DNA of 32,731 nucleotides from Desulfobacterales bacterium (GTDB lineage: Bacteria; Desulfobacterota; Desulfobacteria; Desulfobacterales; Desulfobacteraceae), in the NCBI GenBank assembly GCA_023143455.1, contig JAGLHT010000027.1, forward strand, positions 1 through 32,731, read 5' to 3'. How positions within the stretch are numbered: the stretch's first letter is position 1; each line of letters opens with the position of its first letter. Positions 25,724-32,731 of this stretch are shown one piece after another. The translations under genes and the position numbers were made by a program. The notes beneath the pieces were generated by a model that saw nothing but the letters and a program-made list of their open reading frames with translations, had not been told where the DNA came from and searched no databases.

Positions 25724-26728
25724 TTATTCCTGTGTAACGATTGCTGCCTCTTTTAGTGCCTGAAACACCATCTCAGATACCATGGCACAACGGTACTCAA
25801 GAGTTGAACCCACATTGTGTACTGCAAATGTTGAAGCATTATCCATTGAAATATCTGCCGCCTTTTTAAAAGCACTAATATCGTTAAATTTCTTCCCCTT
25901 TAAAAAGGATGAAGCCTTTGCAAGAAATATTGGAGCTCTGGCTATGGCGCCTACAACAATCCTGGCATCTTCTATCTCATTTTTTGAAGTGTCAGAGGAC
26001 TTTAAAAAAACACCGGCAGAAACAATGGGATAGTCAATGGCAGACCTATAAGCAAGACGCTTATAGCTACTTTTACCACCTTGTATTGGAATGACAATTT
26101 CCTTGAGCAGTTCATTTGATTCCATGGCAAAGGGCATAATACCATCAGTGGTGTAAAAATTATCAAGATCTATTATTCTTTCTGTGCCCTTTCTAACCAG
26201 AGTTATGTTGGCACCTAATGCCATAAGGGCTGTGGCACCATCAGACTGGCAGGTGGAGTTGCATCGGTCTGATGCATCTCGGGCATAACAGATTTTGCCC
26301 CCATCCTTGTGACAGGGCTGACGCCCGGATCGATGGAAAGCAGACTGATTGTAGTGAATACAACGATTATCCTGGAGGATATTACCTCCGATAGTTCCTC
26401 TGTAATGCTGAATAGTAACGGCTCCGATTTTCTCACATGCCTCAAACAGTGCACAGGCTTCCTTTTTAATGAGATCAGAAGCTATGATATCTGCAATTGA
26501 TGTTCTGGCACCAATCTTGATATATGAATCATCTTTTTTGATATATGATAATTCCTTCAGGGCTTTAAGGCTTATAATGATTTTTGGTTTTAACAGTCCC
26601 TTTTTCATCCTGACCAAAAGATCTGTTCCACCTGCAAGGACTTTTGCATTATCCTTGTGGATATAAAGCAAATCAAGAGCTCCTTCAAAATTGATTGGTT
26701 CTATATATTCAAACCTTGGTAACCGCAC
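25724..26728 (-). CDS. FAD subunit with 4-hydroxybenzoyl-CoA-reductase-type 4Fe-4S insertion (trimer 2)
   Basis: A 334-residue FAD-binding subunit (CO-dehydrogenase medium-chain family). FAD motifs are KVLAGGTDLL (29-38) and TIGGN (112-116). Between the two halves of the FAD domain is an insertion with cysteines at 123, 139, 147, 156 and 160. The spacing of the first four (x15, x7, x8) equals that of the 4Fe-4S cluster of 4-hydroxybenzoyl-CoA reductase beta subunit. That cluster lets ferredoxin electrons drive reductive chemistry. The start is GTG at 26728, preceded by AAGGAGG at the right distance. The other FAD subunit of the operon lacks the insertion. Confidence 0.88.
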   Translation of the reverse strand: MRLPRFEYIEPINFEGALDLLYIHKDNAKVLAGGTDLLVRMKKGLLKPKIIISLKALKELSYIKKDDSYIKIGARTSIADIIASDLIKKEACALFEACEKIGAVTIQHYRGTIGGNILQDNRCIHYNQSAFHRSGRQPCHKDGGKICYARDASDRCNSTCQSDGATALMALGANITLVRKGTERIIDLDNFYTTDGIMPFAMESNELLKEIVIPIQGGKSSYKRLAYRSAIDYPIVSAGVFLKSSDTSKNEIEDARIVVGAIARAPIFLAKASSFLKGKKFNDISAFKKAADISMDNASTFAVHNVGSTLEYRCAMVSEMVFQALKEAAIVTQE

Positions 26729-26748
26729 TGTTATCCTCCTTCATGGAA

Positions 26749-29031
26749 TTAATCATTTTTCTTTTTTAAAGCTACTAATACTTTTTCCGGTGTAATGGGA
26801 AGATCTTTAATTCTAACACCAACAGCATCATAAATTGCATTTGCAATGGCAGGAGCTGTTGGAACGCACCCTGGCTCGCCAATTCCCTTGGCACCAAAGG
26901 GACCGTCCTTATCATCAGTTTCAATAATCGGGGCTTTAATTTTTACTGCATCTTTGGCAGTAAAAAGCTTGTAATCCCTAAAATTAGCATTCATGATTTC
27001 TCCGTCCTTGACTGTGACTTCTTCTGTCAGGGCATAGCCAAGCCCCATAACAACACCGCCATAGACCTGACCTTCAAGGAGCAAAGGATTGATAGCTCTT
27101 CCTACATCATGGGCAGCCACGTATTCAAGAACCTCTACTTTTCCGGTTTCTTCATCCACTTTAACTTTTGCTCCATGGGCACCAAAAGAGTATGTCATGG
27201 ACATATTCCCCTTGAGCTCCTTACCCATGTTTTGATTATCAGGATCATAAAAATACTCAGCCATGAGCATTGTTCCGCCCGGAGAAAAGTGTGCTTTTCT
27301 TAAAAGTTTGCCTAGGGGCATGCTTTTTTCCTGATCCCCGGGAACAAATACAAGCTTATCCTTAAATTCAATTTTTTCAGCAGGTACATCAAATAATTTT
27401 GAAGCAAATTTCTGAATTTTTTGTTTAACTTTTTTAGCCGCACCAAGAGCTGCATTTCCTGCCACAAAGGTGCTTCGGCTGGCATGGGCACCTACATCCC
27501 AGGGACAGATATCAGTATCTGAATGCACCACATTGATATCTTCAGCTAAAAGCCCGAGTTCTTCTGCTACAATCTGGGCTATAATATTGTCAAGACCCTG
27601 ACCCATGTCTGTACCACCAGTGAAGACATCTACTTTACCGTAGTCATCCATTTTTAAAATAGCGCCACATCCGTCAGAACCGTAAATTCTTGCTCCGCCA
27701 CCTACATGAATTAAAGAAGCAATGCCTGTCCCAACACCTTTTTCATTTTTTCCGTCAAACTTAAGTTCTTTCTCCACTGCATCAATACATTCTTCAAGAC
27801 CGCAGGTTGTTATTTTTAGGCCCTGGGGTGTTTCATCTCCAGATTGATTACGGTTGATTCTCCTGATTTCAATACGATCAATGCCTGCTTTTTCAGCCAG
27901 CATATCCATGCTGCTTTCAATGGCAAATGTTGCCTGGGGATTTCCATAACCTCTCATGGCCTGGGAATAGGTATTGTTAGTATAAACACATTTTGCAACG
28001 TATTTTACATTCTCAACTCTGTAAAGAGAACTTATAGGCATCAACATAACAGAAGGCGTTGTAGCTCCCCAGGAAGTGTGTGCACCGTTATCCAGTACCA
28101 TTCTCATATCCCTGAATGTCAATTTTCCATTCTTATCACAACCCTGTTTGATATAAATTATAGTAGGCTGCCTTGTGGAAGTTGCCTTGAATTCTTCAAC
28201 CCGGTCAAATGCAATTTTAACAGGTTTTCTGCACTTATGGGCAAGAAGAATGGCAATATGCTCATAAGCATAAGTATCAAGTTTGCTTCCAAAACCACCA
28301 CCAATAATCGGTTTAATAACTCTGACACGCTTATTTTCAAGTCCCATGGCTTTTAAGGATTCAAGGAAATCTTTTTGCGCCAGGGAGGGAATCTGGGTAT
28401 TGGTATGAATGGTCAAATTGTCATTGGCATCAAACAAAGCAATGGCACCGCTTGTACCAAGACAGCAATGGGTAACCCACTGGGTAGTAAATCTATCTTC
28501 AACCACAAAGGCAGATTCTTTTTCTGCTTTTTCAACATCTCCATAATGAATATCCCATGGCATTTTAAGTACATTTGATTTAAGGTGTCCATGAACAAGG
28601 GGAGAATCTTTTTCCATGGCCTTTTCAGGATCAAAAATACCGATCTGCTCTTCATACTCAATTTCAATAAGGTCAAGGGCTTTTTTTGCAATTTCCGGGC
28701 TTATGGCAGCGACAGCAGCCACTTCATCTCTAAAGGAACAGACCTTGCCTTTTTTTATGGGCGGATTGTCTTTGATAAATCCCATTTTCATTTTTTCAGG
28801 GACATCTTCTCCTGTTAGAACCGCATGTACTCCCGATAAAGCCACGGCTTTTGATGTGTCAATTTTAACAATATTTGCATGGGCATATTTGCTGTAAAGG
28901 ATTCTTCCATATAACATACCTGGCAGCTTGATATCCTGAATATATTCTGCTCTTCCCATGGCTTTCTGGGCTGCATCCAATTTGGGAATCCGTTTCCCTA
29001 CGACGCTAAAGTCGCTATTTGATTTACTCAT
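26749..29031 (-). CDS. Molybdenum-binding subunit of xanthine-dehydrogenase-family hydroxylase (trimer 1)
   Basis: A 760-residue large subunit, choosing the ATG at 29031 (MSKSNSDFSVVGKRIPKLD) because GGGAGGG precedes it and the start matches the paralogue. A longer frame from 29118 would overlap the 2Fe-2S gene deeply. Motifs: IGGGFGSKLDTYAYEH, MRGYGNPQATFAIES, GGTDMGQGLDNIIAQ and, near the end, GPFGAKGIGEPG with catalytic Glu719 present. It is a regular Mo-hydroxylase active-site subunit, expected to hydroxylate an aromatic or N-heterocyclic carbon with water as the oxygen source. Its start overlaps the stop of the 2Fe-2S gene by 8 bases. Confidence 0.9.
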   Translation of the reverse strand: MSKSNSDFSVVGKRIPKLDAAQKAMGRAEYIQDIKLPGMLYGRILYSKYAHANIVKIDTSKAVALSGVHAVLTGEDVPEKMKMGFIKDNPPIKKGKVCSFRDEVAAVAAISPEIAKKALDLIEIEYEEQIGIFDPEKAMEKDSPLVHGHLKSNVLKMPWDIHYGDVEKAEKESAFVVEDRFTTQWVTHCCLGTSGAIALFDANDNLTIHTNTQIPSLAQKDFLESLKAMGLENKRVRVIKPIIGGGFGSKLDTYAYEHIAILLAHKCRKPVKIAFDRVEEFKATSTRQPTIIYIKQGCDKNGKLTFRDMRMVLDNGAHTSWGATTPSVMLMPISSLYRVENVKYVAKCVYTNNTYSQAMRGYGNPQATFAIESSMDMLAEKAGIDRIEIRRINRNQSGDETPQGLKITTCGLEECIDAVEKELKFDGKNEKGVGTGIASLIHVGGGARIYGSDGCGAILKMDDYGKVDVFTGGTDMGQGLDNIIAQIVAEELGLLAEDINVVHSDTDICPWDVGAHASRSTFVAGNAALGAAKKVKQKIQKFASKLFDVPAEKIEFKDKLVFVPGDQEKSMPLGKLLRKAHFSPGGTMLMAEYFYDPDNQNMGKELKGNMSMTYSFGAHGAKVKVDEETGKVEVLEYVAAHDVGRAINPLLLEGQVYGGVVMGLGYALTEEVTVKDGEIMNANFRDYKLFTAKDAVKIKAPIIETDDKDGPFGAKGIGEPGCVPTAPAIANAIYDAVGVRIKDLPITPEKVLVALKKKND

Positions 29032-29503
29032 TTTGCCCTCCCATGTTTTTAACAGCTTCAACTGATTCCAGAATCTGTACATATCCTGTACACCTGCAGA
29101 TATTCCCTGCAAGGGCATGTTTTATCTCTTCATGATTTGCATCGGGATTTTTATCCAGTAATGCCTTTGAGGACATGATCATTCCAGGCGAGCAAAATCC
29201 GCACTGAATACCACCATTTTTCACAAAAGATTGCTGTATCGGATGTAATGCTCCGCTTGTTGAGGCGAGCCCTTCAATGGTCTCTACAATTTTCCCTTCG
29301 ACTTCTATTGCAAGATAAAGGCAGGAATTTACAGCAAGCTTATCAACAATAACAGTGCAAGCCCCACATTCACCATTACCGCATCCTTCTTTCGTTCCAA
29401 TAAGCCCCATCTCTTCCCTTAAAAGGTGTGAAAGGGTCCAATGGTCCTTGACCTCATAAGAGATCTCGTCGCCATTTAATATAAAAGATATGTTTGTTGC
29501 CAT
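29024..29503 (-). CDS. 2Fe-2S subunit of molybdenum hydroxylase (trimer 1)
   Basis: A 159-residue small subunit with the same architecture as its paralogue at 25193-25702: ferredoxin-type CGNGECGACTVIV with Cys in NSCLYLAI, then the all-helical domain with CGFCSPGMIMS and ICRCTGYVQI. It links the Mo subunit to the FAD subunit at 29518-30399. The gene order FAD, 2Fe-2S, Mo is the same in both trimers, pointing to duplication of the whole unit. Confidence 0.92.
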   Translation of the reverse strand: MATNISFILNGDEISYEVKDHWTLSHLLREEMGLIGTKEGCGNGECGACTVIVDKLAVNSCLYLAIEVEGKIVETIEGLASTSGALHPIQQSFVKNGGIQCGFCSPGMIMSSKALLDKNPDANHEEIKHALAGNICRCTGYVQILESVEAVKNMGGQNE

Positions 29504-29517
29504 GAGTTATGTTTCTC

Positions 29518-30399
29518 CTAAGAGTTGTTTTTGATAATTTCTAAACATTTCAGTCCTATTCTTCTAACATGAACCCGGATCATTTCTTTCCTGTGCCAGG
29601 CTTTTCCACGAACACTGTCTCTGACCTTGGATTCATCTGCTGCAATTTTGCCTGCCTCAATAAGAATTTCTTCATTAATTTTCTTTCCAACAAGAAGCTT
29701 TTCAGCACCAAAGGCTCTCATAGGGACAGGTGCTGCAACCCCTAAACAGATTCTTGCCTTAATGCAAATTTCCTTTGTCTCATCCAAAGTCAGCAAAACT
29801 CCAATACCAATCAAAGGCAGTTCCATGGCAGCTCTGCGACCAAATTTAATATAGGCACTGCCGGTATTTGAAGCTTGAGGCGGAATCGCAATTTTTTTCA
29901 GGATCTCTCCAGGTTTTAAAATAGTTTTATAGGGCGCAACAAATATGTCTTTCACATCGCAAGATCGTTCACCATCAGGACCGTGAAGAAGAGCTACTCC
30001 ATCCAGAGCAATTAAAGGGATGGCACCATCGGCAGAGGGTACTGCATTAATCAAATTACCACCAATGGTCCCCACATTTCTGACCTGCAAAGATCCTATA
30101 TTGGAAACTGCATCATAAATAATGGGATAGTCATTTTGAATCATCAAAGATTTTTCTAAGGTGGCATGGGTAACCATGGCACCAATAGACAGCTCCTGAG
30201 TAGCTTCATTTTTATGCAACTCACTCATTTCTTCTATTTTTTTCAAGGAAATCAAAAAATCAGGTTCCATCCAGCCTTCCTTGAGTTTGACAATCACATC
30301 TGTTCCCCCACCAATAAATTTGGATGTCTCGCTGTGCTGACCATGGAAAGCAATAGCCTCTTCAACGGTTTTTGGGGATAAATACTTAAATGCTTTCAT
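29518..30399 (-). CDS. FAD subunit of molybdenum hydroxylase (trimer 1)
   Basis: A 293-residue FAD-binding subunit. FAD motifs are KFIGGGTDVIVKLK (27-40) and GTIGGNLINAVPSADGA. It lacks the Cys-rich 4Fe-4S insertion seen in the neighbour at 25724-26728, so this trimer should be a conventional dehydrogenase delivering electrons to NAD or another acceptor at FAD. GAGAGGAT lies upstream of the ATG. Confidence 0.9.
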   Translation of the reverse strand: MKAFKYLSPKTVEEAIAFHGQHSETSKFIGGGTDVIVKLKEGWMEPDFLISLKKIEEMSELHKNEATQELSIGAMVTHATLEKSLMIQNDYPIIYDAVSNIGSLQVRNVGTIGGNLINAVPSADGAIPLIALDGVALLHGPDGERSCDVKDIFVAPYKTILKPGEILKKIAIPPQASNTGSAYIKFGRRAAMELPLIGIGVLLTLDETKEICIKARICLGVAAPVPMRAFGAEKLLVGKKINEEILIEAGKIAADESKVRDSVRGKAWHRKEMIRVHVRRIGLKCLEIIKNNS

Positions 30400-30413
30400 A
30401 TACTATCCTCTCT

Positions 30414-31703
30414 TTAATTTCGATTATCAAAGATACGCTGGGCCTTACCTGCATATCGTGGTAATTGACCATAGACACAGATTTCCGCATCACAGTTTAC
30501 CATGATCTTTGATTGCACTTTTTTCTTTATTTTATTTTTAATATCTTCCATATCTGCTGACTCAAGCCCCTGTTTTGCTTCGGCTTTGATAGTCATGTAA
30601 TCCTTGCCGTCATCCATTCTTTCAAGATGAAGCTGATACTCACTTCCAACTTCAGGAATGGAAGATAATACCTCATCAATCTGTCCTGGGTAAATATTGA
30701 CACCCTTGAGGATAATCATGTCATCGGAACGTCCCATAATTTTATCATGCACGAAAAGAATATTTCCACAGGAACAAGGTTTAGTGATTTTTCGTGTAAG
30801 ATCTCTTGTACGGTAACGAACAAGCGGGGCTGCTTCTTTGCACAGAGTGGTGATAACCATTTCACCAACTTCCCCGTCTTCAACTGGCACCAGTGTGTCA
30901 GGGTTTAATATTTCAAGGATATATTTATCTGCCCAGTAGTGAATACCTTCATGTTTTGAGCAGTCAAGCCCGGCACCCGGTCCATAAAGCTCTGTCATAC
31001 CCGTAATGTCAAACATGTCGTCAAGCCCCAGAAGATCTTTAATTTTTATCCGCATGGCTGAGCTGCAACGTTCTGATCCCAGAATAATTTTTTTCAGGTT
31101 AATCTTATCTTCTATGCCCCGCTTGTTAACTTCTTCAGCCATGAGAAGTGCCATGGATGCTGTGCAACAGAAAACTGTGGACTGCATGTCGACAAGGAAC
31201 TGGCACTGCATGTCAGTATTGCCAGGACCAACTGGAATAGCCATTGCTCCAAATCGTTCACATCCTAACTGAAAACCCATGCCTGCAGTCCATACACCAT
31301 AACCCACAGCTATCTGGACTCTGTCCGTTTGTGTAAGCCCTGCCATTTCATAACATCTTGCAAACATGTCAAACCATATGTCTAAATCATTCTGTGTATA
31401 GGCGAGAACTTTTCGTTTGCCAGTGGTTCCCGAGGAAGCATGAATACGGACTACATCTTTTTCAGGTACTGATAAAAGAGGAAAAGGATAACCTTCTTTC
31501 AAATCATTTCCCGTTGTAAAAGGAAATTGTTCCAGATCATCAAGGGATTTAATATCTTCCGGTGTAAGACCTATTGTATCAAATTGTTGCCTGTAAAATG
31601 GAGACCCCTTGTAAACATGGGAAAGTGTCCATTTTAGCCCTTCAAGCTGATGATCATAAAGTTGTTCTTTATCTTTGAACACAGGCATAAAACTTTTTTT
31701 CAT
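30414..31703 (-). CDS. Phenylacetate-CoA ligase-like adenylate-forming enzyme
   Basis: A 429-residue acyl-CoA ligase of the PaaK type. ATP-binding P-loop HASSGTTGKRK lies around residues 88-98. Later come DITGMTELYGPGAG, VRYRTRDLTRK, GRSDDMIILKGVNIYPGQID and the C-terminal GKAQRIFDNR. A C-S-C-G-N motif near residue 315 is a known zinc-like feature of some PaaK proteins. It forms an aryl- or arylacetyl-CoA with ATP to AMP. Lying between a hydantoinase-type protein and Mo hydroxylases, it probably activates the acid produced by ring opening or a side-chain acid (inference). Downstream thiolase action fits CoA-bound intermediates. Confidence 0.85.
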   Translation of the reverse strand: MKKSFMPVFKDKEQLYDHQLEGLKWTLSHVYKGSPFYRQQFDTIGLTPEDIKSLDDLEQFPFTTGNDLKEGYPFPLLSVPEKDVVRIHASSGTTGKRKVLAYTQNDLDIWFDMFARCYEMAGLTQTDRVQIAVGYGVWTAGMGFQLGCERFGAMAIPVGPGNTDMQCQFLVDMQSTVFCCTASMALLMAEEVNKRGIEDKINLKKIILGSERCSSAMRIKIKDLLGLDDMFDITGMTELYGPGAGLDCSKHEGIHYWADKYILEILNPDTLVPVEDGEVGEMVITTLCKEAAPLVRYRTRDLTRKITKPCSCGNILFVHDKIMGRSDDMIILKGVNIYPGQIDEVLSSIPEVGSEYQLHLERMDDGKDYMTIKAEAKQGLESADMEDIKNKIKKKVQSKIMVNCDAEICVYGQLPRYAGKAQRIFDNRN

Positions 31704-31716
31704 TTCATCTCCTATA

Positions 31717-32731
31717 TTATTTATTTTTACGGAGTTTCAGGGTTGCAGTAAGATCAAGTTTCAGAGAACCTGGTTCAATAATTACACCGTAGTCTTGTTT
31801 TGCTTTTTCAATACTTACGTAACCATATTTCACATCGCGTTTCACAGCTTCAGGGTCCCTCTCGAAGGGATCACCGTAGCCCCCGCCGCCTGCACTGACA
31901 AACGAGATTCTGTCCCCTGGTTCACAAAAGGTCAAACCACTGGGGTCAGCATTTTCACCATTTTTAAGAAATTGTGCCTTGGAGCCATTTTTCCCGCCAA
32001 ATATGCCCTCGGGAGGGTAAATATAGCGTCCTGCCTGCACTGCAATGGAAGTTGTTCCGACAGGATTTTCACTGTCTTCTGGTGAACGTATGATCATTTG
32101 CCTACCAATACCACCTCGGTGTTTCCCAGGTCCTCCAGAATCTTCAATCAGGCTTCTTGATTCAATAATCATAGTTGTATCACTTTCAAGAATTTCAACA
32201 GGTGTGTTAGCACCATTAGCCGGAAAAATAGCACAGTGGTGGCCGTCAAATCTTGAGGAAGCTCCCATTCCGCCACCACGGATAATCATGGTGTGCCATG
32301 GCTTACCATTGGCAAAGGAGCCATGGAATATGTTGGTCTGGGCAGGAGTTCCACCGGAACCTGCAATAATATTATCAGGAGCAGCTTTTGCCAGAGCATT
32401 AAAAACCATTTCAGTCATAAAATGCCCAACTACCATTCTTGCTGCTACGGCTGCAGGGAATTTACAATTAACAATGGAACCTTCTGGAGCTGTCATTGTT
32501 ATGGGACGGATAGCGCCCTCATTAATAGGTATTCCAGGATCAAAAGCTGATTTAATAGCCATGAAAACATATGCATAGGTAAAATTGTAAACTACATTCA
32601 CACCCCAGTCCACCTGTTTGGATGTGCCGTCAAAATCAACATGGATATTGGAACCATCTACTTTAACTGTAAGTTTAATTGGAATATCTGTTTTGTTGCC
32701 TGCACCTTCGATAATGCCTTCATGGGCATAG
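31717..32731 (-). CDS. hyuB: Hydantoinase B / oxoprolinase family protein (partial, N-terminus off the right edge)
   Basis: The frame is open to the end of the window; 338 C-terminal residues are present. The first readable residues (YAHEGIIEGAG, then VDFDGTSKQVDWGVNVVYN) are in frame and continue the family pattern, so the GTG at 32611-32613 is not the start. Family blocks: ITMTAPEGSIVNCKFPAAVAARM, GGGMGASSRFDGHHCAIFPANG, DSGGPGKHRGGIGRQM, and the terminal VSAGGGGYGDPFERDP. HyuB-type subunits work with a HyuA-type ATPase subunit in ATP-dependent ring opening (hydantoins, 5-oxoproline, oxindole-type lactams) or in acetone/acetophenone carboxylation. HyuA is expected just beyond the right edge. 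Which reaction applies is not known. Confidence 0.85.
   Translation of the reverse strand, partial: YAHEGIIEGAGNKTDIPIKLTVKVDGSNIHVDFDGTSKQVDWGVNVVYNFTYAYVFMAIKSAFDPGIPINEGAIRPITMTAPEGSIVNCKFPAAVAARMVVGHFMTEMVFNALAKAAPDNIIAGSGGTPAQTNIFHGSFANGKPWHTMIIRGGGMGASSRFDGHHCAIFPANGANTPVEILESDTTMIIESRSLIEDSGGPGKHRGGIGRQMIIRSPEDSENPVGTTSIAVQAGRYIYPPEGIFGGKNGSKAQFLKNGENADPSGLTFCEPGDRISFVSAGGGGYGDPFERDPEAVKRDVKYGYVSIEKAKQDYGVIIEPGSLKLDLTATLKLRKNK

Noticed and set aside
23593-28897. + strand open frames up to 170 codons opposite the Mo-hydroxylase genes
   Set aside because: Antisense shadows of strongly supported xanthine-dehydrogenase-family genes; no family motifs or ribosome binding sites.
29032-29118. 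29-residue N-terminal extension of the trimer 1 Mo subunit
   Set aside because: It lies wholly inside the 2Fe-2S gene; the ATG at 29031 has GGGAGGG upstream and aligns with the paralogue start.
32045-32578. A 177-codon + strand open frame
   Set aside because: Antisense to the HyuB-family gene, which has clear conserved blocks in its own frame.
1-32731. tRNA/rRNA genes, CRISPR arrays, insertion sequences, prophage or integration sites
   Set aside because: Nearly all the sequence is occupied by metabolic genes; the few intergenic gaps show no cloverleaf, regular spacer repeats, transposase or terminal inverted repeats.

Overview
The window looks like a chromosomal segment of a strictly anaerobic diderm, most likely a Desulfobacterales-type (Desulfobacteraceae) sulfate reducer. 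The grounds are corrinoid methyl-transfer genes with a RACE-type activator, molybdenum hydroxylases with selenium-linked accessory genes, a periplasmic solute-binding protein with a plain Sec signal and no lipobox, and the moderate-to-low GC content. This is inference from gene content; there is no rRNA or marker gene in the window.

Left part (1-15,725) is a quaternary-amine (betaine-like) uptake and demethylation locus. On the minus strand, from 6519 leftwards, lie a non-pyrrolysine MttB-family methyltransferase, its corrinoid protein, a methyltetrahydrofolate-forming methyltransferase, and a very large GlmS-like protein that runs off the left edge. A divergent + strand gene (6788-7714) encodes a ParB-fold protein of unknown role. 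A four-gene OpuC/YehZYXW-type ABC importer (12187 down to 7780) supplies the substrate. Divergent from it, on the + strand, are an RpiR-family regulator, a MetH-activation-domain-like protein, and a RACE protein that reductively reactivates the corrinoid. Together these would import a methylated amine, move a methyl group via Co(I)/Co(III)-corrinoid to tetrahydrofolate, and keep the corrinoid active. Short words repeated in the two divergent promoter regions suggest co-regulation.

Right part (15,782-32,731) is one uninterrupted minus-strand run of 15 closely packed genes whose 5' end lies outside the window. In transcription order they are: hydantoinase-B family protein (partial), PaaK-like CoA ligase, a first molybdenum-hydroxylase trimer (FAD, 2Fe-2S, Mo subunits), a second trimer whose FAD subunit carries a 4-hydroxybenzoyl-CoA-reductase-type 4Fe-4S insertion, a molybdopterin-binding protein, a TauE/SafE transporter, a DUF364 protein, a YqeB/EF2563-type selenium-dependent molybdenum hydroxylase accessory protein, a thiolase, a saccharopine-dehydrogenase-like protein and a class III aminotransferase. 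It reads as a catabolic operon for an aromatic or N-heterocyclic compound that passes through CoA thioesters; the substrate cannot be read from the sequence.

The two parts converge at about 15.75 kb, where a strong hairpin followed by a T-run lies between them. The most notable observations are the atypical Mo-subunit with Met at the catalytic Glu position, the roughly 300-residue insertion in the GlmS-like glutaminase domain, the paired MetH-like/RACE activators, and the possibility that the two halves together degrade a methylated N-heterocycle.
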